Positions 33,639-43,056 are shown, counted from the stretch's first letter. The stretch: DNA of 64,000 nucleotides from Emticicia sp. 21SJ11W-3 (GCF_024138715.1 NZ_CP092074.1:4340001-4404000); one strand, 5' to 3'. Made by a program: numbers and translations. Notes: generated by a model from the sequence alone, not told the origin.

Positions 33639-34412
33639 TTATATCAGGGCTCTGTCTAAATGTACATAACCCCCATCTACATGAATCAACTGACCCGTAG
33701 TATGGCTCGAGCGCTCCGATAACAGAAATACCACCATGTTGGCAATTTCCTCGGCGGTGGTCATACGATTCCCTAAAGGTATTTTCTCAGTAATTTTCTG
33801 CAAAGTCTCTTCCGGGTTTGGCAGGGTCTTTATCCACTTTTCATACAACGGTGTGTAGCATTCTGCCACAATTACCGAGTTCACCCTGATACCATATTTC
33901 AGCAACTCAACGGCCCATTCACGGGTTAGGGCGTTGCGTCCTCCATTGGCAGCCGCATAGGCAGATGTACCTCCCTGCCCGGTCTCTCCGGTTTTTGAGC
34001 CGATATTCACAATGCTACCTTTGCTTTTCTTCAACTCTGGCAGGGCATAGTGGGCAATAAGATAATAATGCACCAGATTTTTGTGTATTGATGCTATAAA
34101 GGCTTCATAGCTGCCGTTTTCCAGATTCACGCCATCGTTTACACCTGCATTATTTACCAGGCCGTCAATGCGGCCAAACTTGGCTATCACCTGTGCTACT
34201 GCATTTTTACATGCTTCGGGTTCGTTCAGTTCAGCGCCAACCTGAAAACCGTTACCGCCAATGGCATCCAAAGTTTTCTGATTATCGGCTTCATTACGGC
34301 CAATAATTACAGGTATTGCTCCTTCATTGGCCAGAACCTTCACAATGCCTTCGCCAATTCCCTTGGCGCCACCGGTTACTATGATTACTTTATCTTTTAA
34401 ATCGAGATTCAT
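33639..34412 (-). CDS. SDR oxidoreductase, probable L-fucose (or 2-keto-3-deoxyfuconate) dehydrogenase
   Basis: A 257-residue NAD(P)-dependent short-chain dehydrogenase. The cofactor loop is T-G-G-A-K-G-I-G (13-20), followed by N-N-A-G-V near 87. The catalytic Ser is in N-I-G-S-K-T-G near 137, and Y-x3-K is altered to Y-A-A-A-N (about 151-155), so the usual catalytic lysine is replaced by asparagine. That replacement is unusual for an active SDR. In the non-phosphorylative fucose pathway an SDR serves either the first oxidation or the later oxidation of 2-keto-3-deoxyfuconate; the sequence does not decide between them. It lies five bases after the FAH-family gene. Confidence 0.82.
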   Translation of the reverse strand: MNLDLKDKVIIVTGGAKGIGEGIVKVLANEGAIPVIIGRNEADNQKTLDAIGGNGFQVGAELNEPEACKNAVAQVIAKFGRIDGLVNNAGVNDGVNLENGSYEAFIASIHKNLVHYYLIAHYALPELKKSKGSIVNIGSKTGETGQGGTSAYAAANGGRNALTREWAVELLKYGIRVNSVIVAECYTPLYEKWIKTLPNPEETLQKITEKIPLGNRMTTAEEIANMVVFLLSERSSHTTGQLIHVDGGYVHLDRALI

Positions 34413-34417
34413 TTGAT

Positions 34418-35278
34418 TCAGTTTTTTGAATAGTCTACTGCTACTTGTTTTTGGGTTCCCAGTCCATCAATGCCCAGTTCAACCACGTCGCCGGCTTTCA
34501 GATAACGTGGCGGTTTAAAGCCCAGACCCACCCCGAAAGGTGTACCGGTTGAAATAACATCGCCCGGTAGTAAAGTCATGAACTGGCTCAGGTAATGAAT
34601 CAGGAACGGAATTTTAAAAATCATGTCGTCAGTGCTGGAGTTTTGTAGTTTTTCTCCGTTCACTGTCAGCCATAATGGTAAGTTGTGTGGATTTTCTATT
34701 TCATCTTTAGTAGCGAGGAAAGGCCCCAGTGGAGCAAAAGTGTCTGCACTTTTGCCTTTTACCCATTGTCCGCCTCTTTCTATCTGAAACTCTCTTTCAG
34801 AGTAATCGTTGTGCAAAGCATACCCGGCCACGTAGTCTAATGCTTCTTCTTCAGAAACGTACGAAGCCTTTTTACCAATAACAACCGCCAGTTCAACCTC
34901 CCAGTCTGTTTTTACCGAGTTTTTCGGAATAATCACATTATCGTAGGGGCCGCAAAGCGCGGTGGTAGATTTAAAGAAAATAATGGGTTCTTTCGGAATC
35001 GGTGCGTTTGTCTCTTCAGCATGCTTGGCATAGTTAAGGCCTATACAAACAATTTTTGAAGGGCGCGCAATGCAAGAGCCAATGCGCACATCAGCAGGTA
35101 CTTTCGGGCAGCTGTCTGCATTGGCTTCTACCCATGCGGCCAGACGCGCCAACCCATCGGTACCGAAAAACTTCTCGGTATAGTCTTCTTCAAACGCTGA
35201 AACATCAATCCGGGTGCCATCTACTAGCTCAACACCTGGTTTTTCCTGCTCAAACTCACCAAAACGAAATATTCTCAT
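34418..35278 (-). CDS. Fumarylacetoacetate-hydrolase-family enzyme, probable 2,4-diketo-3-deoxyfuconate hydrolase
   Basis: A 286-residue FAH-family hydrolase. The ATG at 35276-35278 is preferred to a TTG two codons upstream. The core motif is seen in K-I-V-C-I-G-L-N-Y-A-K-H-A-E-E (about 71-85), P-I-I-F-F-K-S and D-W-E-V-E-L-A-V-V-I-G-K. Metal-binding acids and the late G-D-V-I-S-T-G-T-P-F-G-V-G complete the family pattern. In sugar-acid pathways these enzymes cleave the diketo acid, giving pyruvate plus L-lactate in the fucose route. It sits between the dehydratase and SDR genes. Confidence 0.9.
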   Translation of the reverse strand: MRIFRFGEFEQEKPGVELVDGTRIDVSAFEEDYTEKFFGTDGLARLAAWVEANADSCPKVPADVRIGSCIARPSKIVCIGLNYAKHAEETNAPIPKEPIIFFKSTTALCGPYDNVIIPKNSVKTDWEVELAVVIGKKASYVSEEEALDYVAGYALHNDYSEREFQIERGGQWVKGKSADTFAPLGPFLATKDEIENPHNLPLWLTVNGEKLQNSSTDDMIFKIPFLIHYLSQFMTLLPGDVISTGTPFGVGLGFKPPRYLKAGDVVELGIDGLGTQKQVAVDYSKN

Positions 35279-35315
35279 AATCAAAATTTTTTATCTGTAT
35301 TTACAAAAATTCATA

Positions 35316-36971
35316 TTACAAATTCACCCCTCTTTTCCAGGGCATGAAATCGTCCTGACCCAGCTGCTGGGCCTTTGTCTGATAGGCACCACTGGCAAGG
35401 CCAATGCAATATTCAAGTAATGCTTCAGCGGTCTGCTCAATGGTTTTTTCACCGGTTATGATTTCGCCACAATCAAAATCAATTATATCAGACATCTTTT
35501 TTGCCAACTGGGTATTGGTTGAAACCTTTACAACCGGACAAACCGGGTTACCCGTTGGTGTACCTAAACCAGTTGTAAACAATATAATTGTAGCGCCAGA
35601 GGCCGCCTTACCTGTGGTGGCAAGTACGTCGTTACCAGGTGTACAAACCAGATGTAAGCCCGGCTCTTTAGCTAGTTCTGTATAATTCAATACATCAACA
35701 ATCGGAGCAGTTCCTCCTTTTTTGGCAGCCCCTGCCGACTTGATGGCATCGGTAATCAAGCCGTCTTTTATGTTTCCTGCCGACGGGTTCATGTCAAAAC
35801 CAGCGCCAACGGCTTCTGCTTTTGCAGCATAGTCGCGCATCAGGTATTCAAACTTCTCGGCTTTTTCTGTGGTTATGCAGCGGTTAATCAGTTCCTGCTC
35901 TACACCACACAGTTCAGGGAATTCGGCCAGATAGGTTGTACCGCCCAAAGCCACCACGAGGTCAGACAAATGACCCAGCACCGGATTGGCCGATATACCC
36001 GAGAAGCCATCAGAACCGCCACATTTTAAACCAATATTCAGTTTGGTAAGCGGGGCCGGCTCACGCGTCAGCCTATTGGCTTCAATTAAGCCTTTAAATG
36101 TCTCTTTAATTGCTGCCGACATCATGTCGAACTCCGTACCGTAAGCCTGTTGTTCAAATAACAGCACAGGTTTATCAAAATCAGGGTTACGTTTTTTGAT
36201 TTCGTCCATCAAATCGGTAAACTGGGTTTTCTGGCAGCCCAGGCTCAATACAGTTATACCGGTTACGTTAGCATTATTGGCATAAGCAGCAAAAAGTGCC
36301 GCCAGTATTTCAGAATCCTGATTGTTTTCACCACAGCCCGACTCATGTGTCAAAAACTTGATACCATCCAGATTCGGGAATAAACGGTTATCTGCTATGG
36401 AAGCCCCGTTTACGGCCTGATTATAGCTATCAACGCTGGAAGAATCACCTTTCTGATGCAGATGCACCAAATCTTCTACCTGGCGCAGATAAATATCCGG
36501 AAAAGCATAACCAAGCGCCTTGTCAAACGCTTCTTTCAGTTTTAGTATATTGCGGTTTTCGCAGAATACCAAAGGTACTACCAGCCAGTAATTGGCTGTA
36601 CCCACCTGTCCGTCTGAACGATGGTAGCCCATAAAAGTTCGGTCTTTCCACTTCGACACATCAGGAGCCTGCCAGTCTGTCTGAGGCACTCTTTTGTTTA
36701 CAGAGTACTCTTCCGACTCATGCTTCAGGTTAAAAGTAGTTATCTGTTCTCCACGTTTAATGGGCTGTGTAGCTTTCCCAACCAATACCCCATACATGGT
36801 TACGTGGTCTCCTGCATTTAAATCCTCCGTTACAAATTTGTGCTTGGCTGCTATAGAACGTGGTAATACGTAATTTTCTCCTTCAAAATCTATACACTCT
36901 CCCGCTTCCAGATTCCGAAGCGCTACTATCACATTATCAGAAGGATTTACTTTCAGAACTTTATGTTGCAT
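35316..36971 (-). CDS. UxaA-family sugar-acid dehydratase (altronate/fuconate dehydratase type)
   Basis: A 551-residue enzyme of the altronate/galactarate dehydratase family. The N-terminal SAF domain (about 1-95, with G-D-H-V-T-M-Y-G-V-L-V-G-K-A) is followed by the large catalytic part, with G-Y-H-R-S-D-G-Q-V-G-T-A-N-Y, T-H-E-S-G-C-G-E-N, L-G-C-Q-K-T-Q, K-C-G-G-S-D-G-F-S-G and G-N-D-V-L-A-T-T-G. Conserved cysteines in these blocks suit an iron-sulfur or iron-dependent dehydratase. In this locus it probably dehydrates L-fuconate to 2-keto-3-deoxyfuconate, but altronate cannot be excluded. It is the first gene of the minus-strand run and diverges from the AraC gene. Confidence 0.9.
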   Translation of the reverse strand: MQHKVLKVNPSDNVIVALRNLEAGECIDFEGENYVLPRSIAAKHKFVTEDLNAGDHVTMYGVLVGKATQPIKRGEQITTFNLKHESEEYSVNKRVPQTDWQAPDVSKWKDRTFMGYHRSDGQVGTANYWLVVPLVFCENRNILKLKEAFDKALGYAFPDIYLRQVEDLVHLHQKGDSSSVDSYNQAVNGASIADNRLFPNLDGIKFLTHESGCGENNQDSEILAALFAAYANNANVTGITVLSLGCQKTQFTDLMDEIKKRNPDFDKPVLLFEQQAYGTEFDMMSAAIKETFKGLIEANRLTREPAPLTKLNIGLKCGGSDGFSGISANPVLGHLSDLVVALGGTTYLAEFPELCGVEQELINRCITTEKAEKFEYLMRDYAAKAEAVGAGFDMNPSAGNIKDGLITDAIKSAGAAKKGGTAPIVDVLNYTELAKEPGLHLVCTPGNDVLATTGKAASGATIILFTTGLGTPTGNPVCPVVKVSTNTQLAKKMSDIIDFDCGEIITGEKTIEQTAEALLEYCIGLASGAYQTKAQQLGQDDFMPWKRGVNL

Positions 36972-37001
36972 ATACTAATTTGTGAATTAAATAATATCTT
37001 A

Positions 37002-37009
37002 CAAAAATA
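37002..37009 (-). promoter_or_regulatory. Candidate -7 element for the deoxysugar operon
   Basis: CAAAAATA on the plus strand is TATTTTTG on the minus strand, a TAnnTTTG element 31 bases before the dehydratase start codon. I see no good partner element 19-20 bases further upstream, which would fit a promoter needing an activator such as the divergent AraC protein. Confidence 0.45.
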
Positions 37010-37113
37010 CAATTCATTCTTTTGTTTTTTTTATGAAATGTTATACACTTTTGATGAAATATTATCAACTTTACAGCTTCAGGCGCATAATGTTAACATT
37101 ATATCAATAATCA

Positions 37114-37992
37114 GTGCAGGCAGTACTTCGTAAAGTTAATATTTCGGCAGATTATTCATTCGTTTCCCGTAAGGACAAACTACCTGTTCTGTACGACAAA
37201 TGGCATTTCCATCCTGAGCTTGAGCTCACCTATATTATTGAAAGTAAGGGTACCCGTTTTGTGGGCGACAGCATTGAGGAATTTGAAGAGGGCGATATGG
37301 TTTTGCTGGGTGCCTACCTACCCCATGTATGGCGAAACGATGTGGGTTACTATGCCGACAGCTCAGGCCTGAAAGCCGTGGCAATGGTGGTGCAGTTTTT
37401 ACCCGATTGTTTCGGTAAGGATTTCCTGCACCTGAAAGAAATGGAAAACATCAACCGGCTTATCGAAAAATCGAAGCGGGGCTTAAAGATTTCAGGCATC
37501 ACCAAAGCCCATGTATTGGCCTTGTTTTCTCAACTGGTTGAAAACCAGAATGGCGTGCAGCGTATCAGCCTTTTGTTGCAGATGCTTGAATTAATAGCCA
37601 ATTCTGATGAGCTCGATTTCCTGAGCAGCGAAGGCTTTGTTGAGTCTTACCATCGTTTCGGTGCCGATACCATCAACCGGATTTATGAATTTACGCTTTC
37701 ACATTTTAATCGTAAAATTCTGATTGAAGAAGCCGCCACAATTGCCAACATGTCGGTACCTAATTTTTGCCGCTATTTTAAAAACCGTACTCAAAAAACC
37801 TACATACAGTTTCTAACCGAGGTACGCATTGGCTATGCCTGCCGTATGTTGATAGAAAACAAAAAGAGCATTCAGCAGATTGCTTTCGACTGCGGCTTTC
37901 ATAATCTTTCTAATTTCAACCGTTCTTTCCGCTTGCTAAAAAAACAAAAACCTACCGATTACCGGCAGGTTTTTGGGGGGTTAAAGTCCTGA
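37114..37992 (+). CDS. AraC-family transcriptional regulator
   Basis: A 292-residue regulator with GTG as the start codon. The N-terminal cupin-like sensor domain contains W-H-F-H-P-E-L-E-L-T-Y-I and G-D-M-V-L-L-G-A-Y-L-P-H-V-W, as in sugar-responsive family members. The C-terminal domain has two helix-turn-helices: I-E-E-A-A-T-I-A-N-M-S-V-P-N-F-C-R-Y-F-K near 205-225, and I-Q-Q-I-A-F-D-C-G-F-H-N-L-S-N-F-N-R-S-F near 255-275. It is divergent from the dehydratase-to-sulfatase operon, so it probably activates that operon in response to the deoxysugar. A GC-rich inverted repeat at its 3' end (about 37947-37976) followed by T residues may terminate it. Confidence 0.93.
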   Translation: MQAVLRKVNISADYSFVSRKDKLPVLYDKWHFHPELELTYIIESKGTRFVGDSIEEFEEGDMVLLGAYLPHVWRNDVGYYADSSGLKAVAMVVQFLPDCFGKDFLHLKEMENINRLIEKSKRGLKISGITKAHVLALFSQLVENQNGVQRISLLLQMLELIANSDELDFLSSEGFVESYHRFGADTINRIYEFTLSHFNRKILIEEAATIANMSVPNFCRYFKNRTQKTYIQFLTEVRIGYACRMLIENKKSIQQIAFDCGFHNLSNFNRSFRLLKKQKPTDYRQVFGGLKS

Positions 37993-37997
37993 TTTTA

Positions 37998-39923
37998 TTA
38001 TTTCAGTGAATTTATCCAGGTAGCAATTTTTAAGGCATCCTCTTTAGGTACCTGTGGCATAGGAGGCATCTCGGTAGCGTAATCAGGCCAGTTTTTAGGA
38101 TTCGGCTTTGCAATTAAACCCACAATTTTGGTATCTGAATAATTGCGTTTGGCTACGTCTTTAAAGGCAGGGCCTACCTGGCGTTTATCTGTTTGATGAC
38201 AGGCAACGCAAGTATGTTTCTGCAATAATGGTTTTATTTCGTCATAAGTCGGCACCACTTTTTTGGCAGGGGTTTTGGCTGTTCTGTCGTCAGGTGTTAC
38301 CAGTTTTTCAGCTTTTACGCTTGTTCCGGTTACTGGCAGATTAGCAGGGCGAACCAAATGGCCTGTCAGCTTTTCACCAGCCGGAATATTATTAAGCGTA
38401 TAAAACGCAGTATTGTGCAGCAAACCTTTGCTTTCAGCATCTTTTACACCATCGGCTTTTATTTCATGTATAAAATGGTCTCTCAGGCCTTCCACCAACA
38501 ATCTTACTTTCAATCCGTCTTCCGACACTTTCAGACCTTTTACATTCAGAAACTTCTCGCCTACTGTCGGGCTGCCATATACCGGATGATACTTGTAAAT
38601 AAAACTGCGTACCTGATAATTTTTAAAATCGGCAGCGGTAGCTTTGTTTACGGGTTTGGTAAACTCAATTTCAAAACCATCAGGCATTGCTCTTACGGCT
38701 TTCATTTCAAAAGGTGTTTTGCCCGTCCAGACAAGACGTTCTACTCCGGCAGTTGTATTTCCGGCCGAACCCCATCCACGGTTGGTTTCCCCTAGAAATA
38801 ATGAGCCGTCTTTGCCCCAGGTCATACGTAAAATACCAGACTGAAAGCCCTCACGGAACATGAAAGAAGCGCCCTGGTATTCGCCGTTTACTTTTTCAAT
38901 AAACACTCTTGAGATATTACTCTTACCCTGGTCGCCAACAAAAAGCTGCCCTGCAAATGGCCCGAAGCCCCCTGCAGTTTCATCTTTCAGTATTTCAGAG
39001 GTAGAAATCCCCAGCACACCGTGCGGCAACCACACGGCAGGTGTTTTCAGTTCAGGAATATCCTTTTTCAGTTCAAAAAGATACACGCCTCTTTCATTTT
39101 CAATGTTTTCGGGCTTTATGTAATAGCCATTGGCATCTTTGTCTCTTCTTGGGTTCACTTTGGCAAACAATTGCTCTGCCGTCAACTTCACCGGCGATGC
39201 CGGGTCGCTTGTCCAGCGTAAACCTGCCGGATGCCCCATAAAATCGCCTTTGTTAACCTGAGCAATAAACCCAGAACCCATCCAGTCTCCCTGGTTGTCG
39301 CCATACCAGAACTCCCCGTCAATCATACCAATACCACACGGAGACCGCATACCAGTGGCATAAGGCTCTATTTTGCCGTCTTCGGTAATTCTTACTGCCC
39401 AGCCTCTCCAGGGTACTCTGCTTTCGCCTCTCCACCATTCTTCATCACCAAAAGCTACGTTGCCGGTAACAATCATTGAGCCATCCGGTAAAAATTTAGG
39501 GCCGTAGCTGTATTCATGATAATGGCCTGAAATCGGCAAAGTTGCTATGGTTTCATAAACATCCGCTTTGCCATCACCATTTTTGTCAATCAGTTTTGTC
39601 AATTCGCCTCTTTGTGCACAATAAAAGGCTCCGTTTCTGTAAACCAGACCCAGAATCTCGTGTAAACCACTGGCAAATTTCTTAAAATAAGGTATAGCCG
39701 TACCTGCCATTGAGGGGTTACTAACTACCCAGATATCTCCTCTGCGTGTGGCAAGAGCTATGTCTCCATTGGGCAAAGTAGTAATACCACCCACTTCAAG
39801 CAGCATGTTTTCTGGCACAGGAAGCGTAATGATGCGGTAATATTCATTTTCGGCGGTATTCTGCGCCAAAGCAGCAGACATTATAGCCACCGAAAAAAGG
39901 ATTGTTTTAAATATTTTCTTCAT
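37998..39923 (-). CDS. Secreted beta-propeller (sorbosone/glucose dehydrogenase-like) with C-terminal cytochrome c
   Basis: A 641-residue periplasmic protein with a signal peptide (1-20, ending in A-A-L-A-Q). A six-bladed propeller of the PQQ-dependent sugar dehydrogenase/NHL-like type follows: V-G-G-I-T-T-L-P-N-G-D-I-A-L-A-T-R-R-G, G-L-V-Y-R-N-G-A-F-Y, M-R-S-P-C-G-I-G and F-V-G-D-Q-G-K-S-N. The C-terminal monoheme cytochrome c domain has C-V-A-C-H near residue 566 and a later M-P-P-M-P as possible axial methionine. The pairing suggests an extracytoplasmic sugar dehydrogenase passing electrons to its own heme. The substrate is unknown. It ends six bases from the convergent AraC gene and is followed upstream by the DUF1080 gene. 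Confidence 0.85.
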   Translation of the reverse strand: MKKIFKTILFSVAIMSAALAQNTAENEYYRIITLPVPENMLLEVGGITTLPNGDIALATRRGDIWVVSNPSMAGTAIPYFKKFASGLHEILGLVYRNGAFYCAQRGELTKLIDKNGDGKADVYETIATLPISGHYHEYSYGPKFLPDGSMIVTGNVAFGDEEWWRGESRVPWRGWAVRITEDGKIEPYATGMRSPCGIGMIDGEFWYGDNQGDWMGSGFIAQVNKGDFMGHPAGLRWTSDPASPVKLTAEQLFAKVNPRRDKDANGYYIKPENIENERGVYLFELKKDIPELKTPAVWLPHGVLGISTSEILKDETAGGFGPFAGQLFVGDQGKSNISRVFIEKVNGEYQGASFMFREGFQSGILRMTWGKDGSLFLGETNRGWGSAGNTTAGVERLVWTGKTPFEMKAVRAMPDGFEIEFTKPVNKATAADFKNYQVRSFIYKYHPVYGSPTVGEKFLNVKGLKVSEDGLKVRLLVEGLRDHFIHEIKADGVKDAESKGLLHNTAFYTLNNIPAGEKLTGHLVRPANLPVTGTSVKAEKLVTPDDRTAKTPAKKVVPTYDEIKPLLQKHTCVACHQTDKRQVGPAFKDVAKRNYSDTKIVGLIAKPNPKNWPDYATEMPPMPQVPKEDALKIATWINSLK

Positions 39924-39949
39924 GCTTATAGAATTTTAAAGCCTCTGTT

Positions 39950-41791
39950 TTACCAAATAATCGAATAACTGATTTTCTCGCCCAACGGAGCCACCAACTC
40001 CTGCTTGCCACCTAGCGTTCTGATACTGGCAGTTCCTTCATTTATTTTAATCAGATAGGCGTTGTCTCCTATAATGAAAGTTCCGTCAGCTTTCTTGCTG
40101 ATAACCTCCGCACTTGCCAGTCGTGCGTACAAGTTGCTTACTGTCCCGGCAACAGAAATATCGCGTTTCAGCATTTTGCCTTCTTCTACAGGCACTATTT
40201 TGTCTGATACCTTCGCTCCGTAAATTTCATATTTAAAAGTAGGCTGTCCGTTTTCATCGAGTTCATATCCTTTGGTACGGAAAGTCGCATCAGCCAATCC
40301 CCAGGGTTTGTCTTGCGTTTCTAAAACAGCCAGCAAGGGGGCATCACCAAAAGGCATTACACTGCCCATAGGTTTCGAGCTGCCATCGCCTCTGTCAAGC
40401 CACATCGGGGTGGTGTTCAGATAATTTCCTTTCCAGGCCTGAAACAACGCACCGTTATCAAGATTATAAGTAAAGTGTACATTTTCTTTGTTACCTACCG
40501 AAATGGCATGCACAATACGCTTGTTTTTACCTCCCTCAGTAATATCCATAAACGAGCGCAGCAATACCGGTTCGGCAGCTGTACCTAACAATATAGGCGA
40601 CGACGGACTATTAACCATTGCCGAATTAGCCGAATGCAAAGGATGCTTACGCACCGTTTCTGATTCTGCATATAAACCCAACATTGGCTGTAACCAGCCG
40701 TCGGCTTTCCAGTAATATAACTCAAACGGTACTTCTCCGGCCGGCAATGTTACTGTTACGCTTCTTCCCTCCAGGTCAGATGCCCTCCACCCATTTTTAA
40801 ATGCTTTCTGGCCGTTAATGCTCATTTCTGTATTACCGCCATGCGTAGTAGTAAAAGTGTATGTTCCGGCATCAGGCACTACAATTTTACCTGCATATTT
40901 TACGGCAAATTCATTTTCAGCGTTTGATACCGCCCAGTTAAGTATATTACCGGCACCGCTGTATTCAGGTTTTATCTTTTCTATGTCGGCAATTGTTCTG
41001 AAGTTCCCTTTATACACACCATATTTCAGGTCTTTAAAGCTCAACACTTTCTGGTTATAGCTTTTGTACTTAATGTTTCTGATAGCCACATTACCGTGGT
41101 CGCCCTGAAAACGAAGAGGTCCCATGGCTACTTCGTTGTCTTCCCATGCACCTCTGGTTTGGCCGGTAAGCTCTACATTCTCATGGATTAATATTCCGTT
41201 AAGGTAGATTGACAGAATTCTTGCGTTAGCTATTTTTTTGCCAGAGGCATCAAACCTTGGCGCTTGAAAAGAAATCTTAATATTTTGCCATATACCCGGC
41301 GCTTTTGCTACATTGATGCGCGGCGCTACACCCTGATACCCTTTTGAGCCCTCTGGCTTTGAGTCGTCCCATCGTTCGTAAATTCCGCCCAGGTCGTTGT
41401 ATTTCGGTAATTTTTTACCCCAGCTGTCAAACAACTGAATTTCGTAACGGCCTTGCAGATAGATGCCAGAGTTTGACCCCTTGGCCATCATGAAATCTAA
41501 ATCAAGGTCCAGGTCTCCGTGCTCCATTTTGGTGAGCAGGTCCATTTCAATGCCATATTTTCCCTGAGGGTGCTCGCATAATAAAATGCCTGTATTTACA
41601 CCGTTTGCAGCATCTTTTTTATGTAAATCATTAGCTTTAGTGAGGTCTGCTTCCACCGCACCGACAATACTCCATTGTCCTTTGGTAGGTCTGAATGCAT
41701 CCATGTTATTCAATGGAATTACCTGCTGTGCTGAAACGGCACCGGCCAATAACCCACAGAAAACGAGATTCGTGAGGAATTTTTTATTCAT
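39950..41791 (-). CDS. DUF1080 (3-keto-disaccharide hydrolase-like) secreted protein with PA14-like domain
   Basis: A 613-residue secreted protein with a signal peptide (1-21). The first half is a concanavalin-like DUF1080 domain: N-T-G-I-L-L-C-E-H-P, S-N-S-G-I-Y-L-Q-G-R-Y-E-I-Q-L-F-D-S-W-G and W-Q-N-I-K-I-S-F-Q-A-P-R. The central D-A-G-T-Y-T-F-T-T-T-H-G-G-N and L-P-A-G-E-V-P-F-E-L-Y-Y-W-K-A match a PA14-type sugar-binding fold. The remainder is beta-rich without named motifs. DUF1080 proteins are linked to 3-keto-sugar breakdown, which fits the oxidoreductases nearby. It is probably co-transcribed with the propeller-cytochrome gene 26 bases downstream. Confidence 0.85.
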   Translation of the reverse strand: MNKKFLTNLVFCGLLAGAVSAQQVIPLNNMDAFRPTKGQWSIVGAVEADLTKANDLHKKDAANGVNTGILLCEHPQGKYGIEMDLLTKMEHGDLDLDLDFMMAKGSNSGIYLQGRYEIQLFDSWGKKLPKYNDLGGIYERWDDSKPEGSKGYQGVAPRINVAKAPGIWQNIKISFQAPRFDASGKKIANARILSIYLNGILIHENVELTGQTRGAWEDNEVAMGPLRFQGDHGNVAIRNIKYKSYNQKVLSFKDLKYGVYKGNFRTIADIEKIKPEYSGAGNILNWAVSNAENEFAVKYAGKIVVPDAGTYTFTTTHGGNTEMSINGQKAFKNGWRASDLEGRSVTVTLPAGEVPFELYYWKADGWLQPMLGLYAESETVRKHPLHSANSAMVNSPSSPILLGTAAEPVLLRSFMDITEGGKNKRIVHAISVGNKENVHFTYNLDNGALFQAWKGNYLNTTPMWLDRGDGSSKPMGSVMPFGDAPLLAVLETQDKPWGLADATFRTKGYELDENGQPTFKYEIYGAKVSDKIVPVEEGKMLKRDISVAGTVSNLYARLASAEVISKKADGTFIIGDNAYLIKINEGTASIRTLGGKQELVAPLGEKISYSIIW

Positions 41792-42006
41792 TGCTTGGTT
41801 TGATTTGAAACAACAAATGTAATAGCATTTATCATTAATTGAAAATTGCTATGGTTAGAAATGAATTTCAACGCCTTCTGCGATATATATCTGCAGCACC
41901 TCAGTGCCTGCTACTAACACTTTCTTATAAAGTCGCTCATAAATACCTGTTGTCATTCGTTTTGTTTGTAAACTTGCATCAAAAACCCTTAGCCTTTCCT
42001 TAGTAC

Positions 42007-43056
42007 ATGAAATCGAATCGTATCATTCTGCTGCTTATTTTCTTTGCCGTTGGTTTTGTTCTCTATTATAAAGACCAACCCGGGCCTCTCGGCAAAATAT
42101 GGCAAACTGCCAGCCAATACATAAAAAACAAAGATTCTGCTCAAAATCAGTTAAATCCGTATAAAGCGCCAGAACCGGCCAGCCAAGCGTCGCAAACGGG
42201 CAGGAAATCAAAAAACCATAAAAAGGAAGACAACTTTTCTGCAACCAATGAGCCAACGTATGAACCTGACCAGATAGACCTTACTTTACCTGATTACGTA
42301 TTACCTGCCATTCAGAAAAGCGATGAGGTTATCAGGCACAAAAACTACACGCTACGGTATGAAGAAAAATACGAAATACCTGCCTGGGTAGCCTATCAAC
42401 TGCGTGGAACGTTTACAAAGGGTAAAGCCGACAGAAGTGAGAACCAGTTTGTGCCAGACGGTAAAGTAAAAGAGGCGTCTGCTTTATCTGCCGATTATAC
42501 AGGCTCCGGTTATGACCGGGGCCACATGGTACCTGCCGGAGATTTTAAATGCTGCCAGGGGTTAATGAATGAAACATTTTTTATGAGCAACATCTGTCCG
42601 CAAGTGCCTGAATTGAATCGCGGAATATGGGAAAACATCGAAAGCCGTATCAGAAGCTGGGCTGTAAGAGATAAAGAATTGTTTATTGTAACAGGGCCTG
42701 TGCTGAGCAAAAACATGAAAACCATTGGTAGATATAATACGGTTTCTGTACCAAAACACTATTATAAAATTGTGTTGTATTACCCTAAAGGTAAAACACA
42801 ACAACCACGGGCCATCGGGTTTCTGATCCCCAATTCAGCCGAATTGAATAAAAAGATGAACACCTACGTAGTTTCTATTGACGAAATTGAGCAGAAAACC
42901 GGACTCGATTTTTTTACCAAACTGCCCGATACCATTGAAAATCAACTGGAAGCAGCAAGTGATTGGTCAGCCTGGACAAAAACACAAAAGTTAAGCGTTT
43001 ATAACTACAGTATTTGCATTGAAAATCCCCCTCCTTTTTCAAGGAGGGGTGGTTAA
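42007..43056 (+). CDS. DNA/RNA non-specific endonuclease (NUC family), membrane-anchored or secreted
   Basis: A 349-residue nuclease. The N-terminus (I-I-L-L-L-I-F-F-A-V-G-F-V-L-Y-Y) is a signal or anchor helix and is followed by a low-complexity linker. The catalytic motif is Y-D-R-G-H-M-V-P near residues 169-176, with the metal-binding Asn in F-F-M-S-N-I-C-P-Q-V near 196 and E-N-I-E. It would degrade extracellular nucleic acid for nutrients. The last dozen residues (E-N-P-P-P-F-S-R-R-G-G) are encoded by a C-rich palindromic repeat (43027-43049) and are unlikely to be ancestral. Confidence 0.9.
   Translation: MKSNRIILLLIFFAVGFVLYYKDQPGPLGKIWQTASQYIKNKDSAQNQLNPYKAPEPASQASQTGRKSKNHKKEDNFSATNEPTYEPDQIDLTLPDYVLPAIQKSDEVIRHKNYTLRYEEKYEIPAWVAYQLRGTFTKGKADRSENQFVPDGKVKEASALSADYTGSGYDRGHMVPAGDFKCCQGLMNETFFMSNICPQVPELNRGIWENIESRIRSWAVRDKELFIVTGPVLSKNMKTIGRYNTVSVPKHYYKIVLYYPKGKTQQPRAIGFLIPNSAELNKKMNTYVVSIDEIEQKTGLDFFTKLPDTIENQLEAASDWSAWTKTQKLSVYNYSICIENPPPFSRRGG
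43027..43050. repeat. C-rich palindromic repeat, acting as terminator and extending an ORF
   Basis: CCCCTCCTT (43028-43036) and AAGGAGGGG (43041-43049) form a 9-bp hairpin. A related C-rich palindrome occurs at 54234-54254 in this window. Short repeats of the type CCCCTCC-n-GGAGGGG are scattered in many Bacteroidota genomes. Here it overlaps the last codons of the nuclease gene. Confidence 0.6.
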
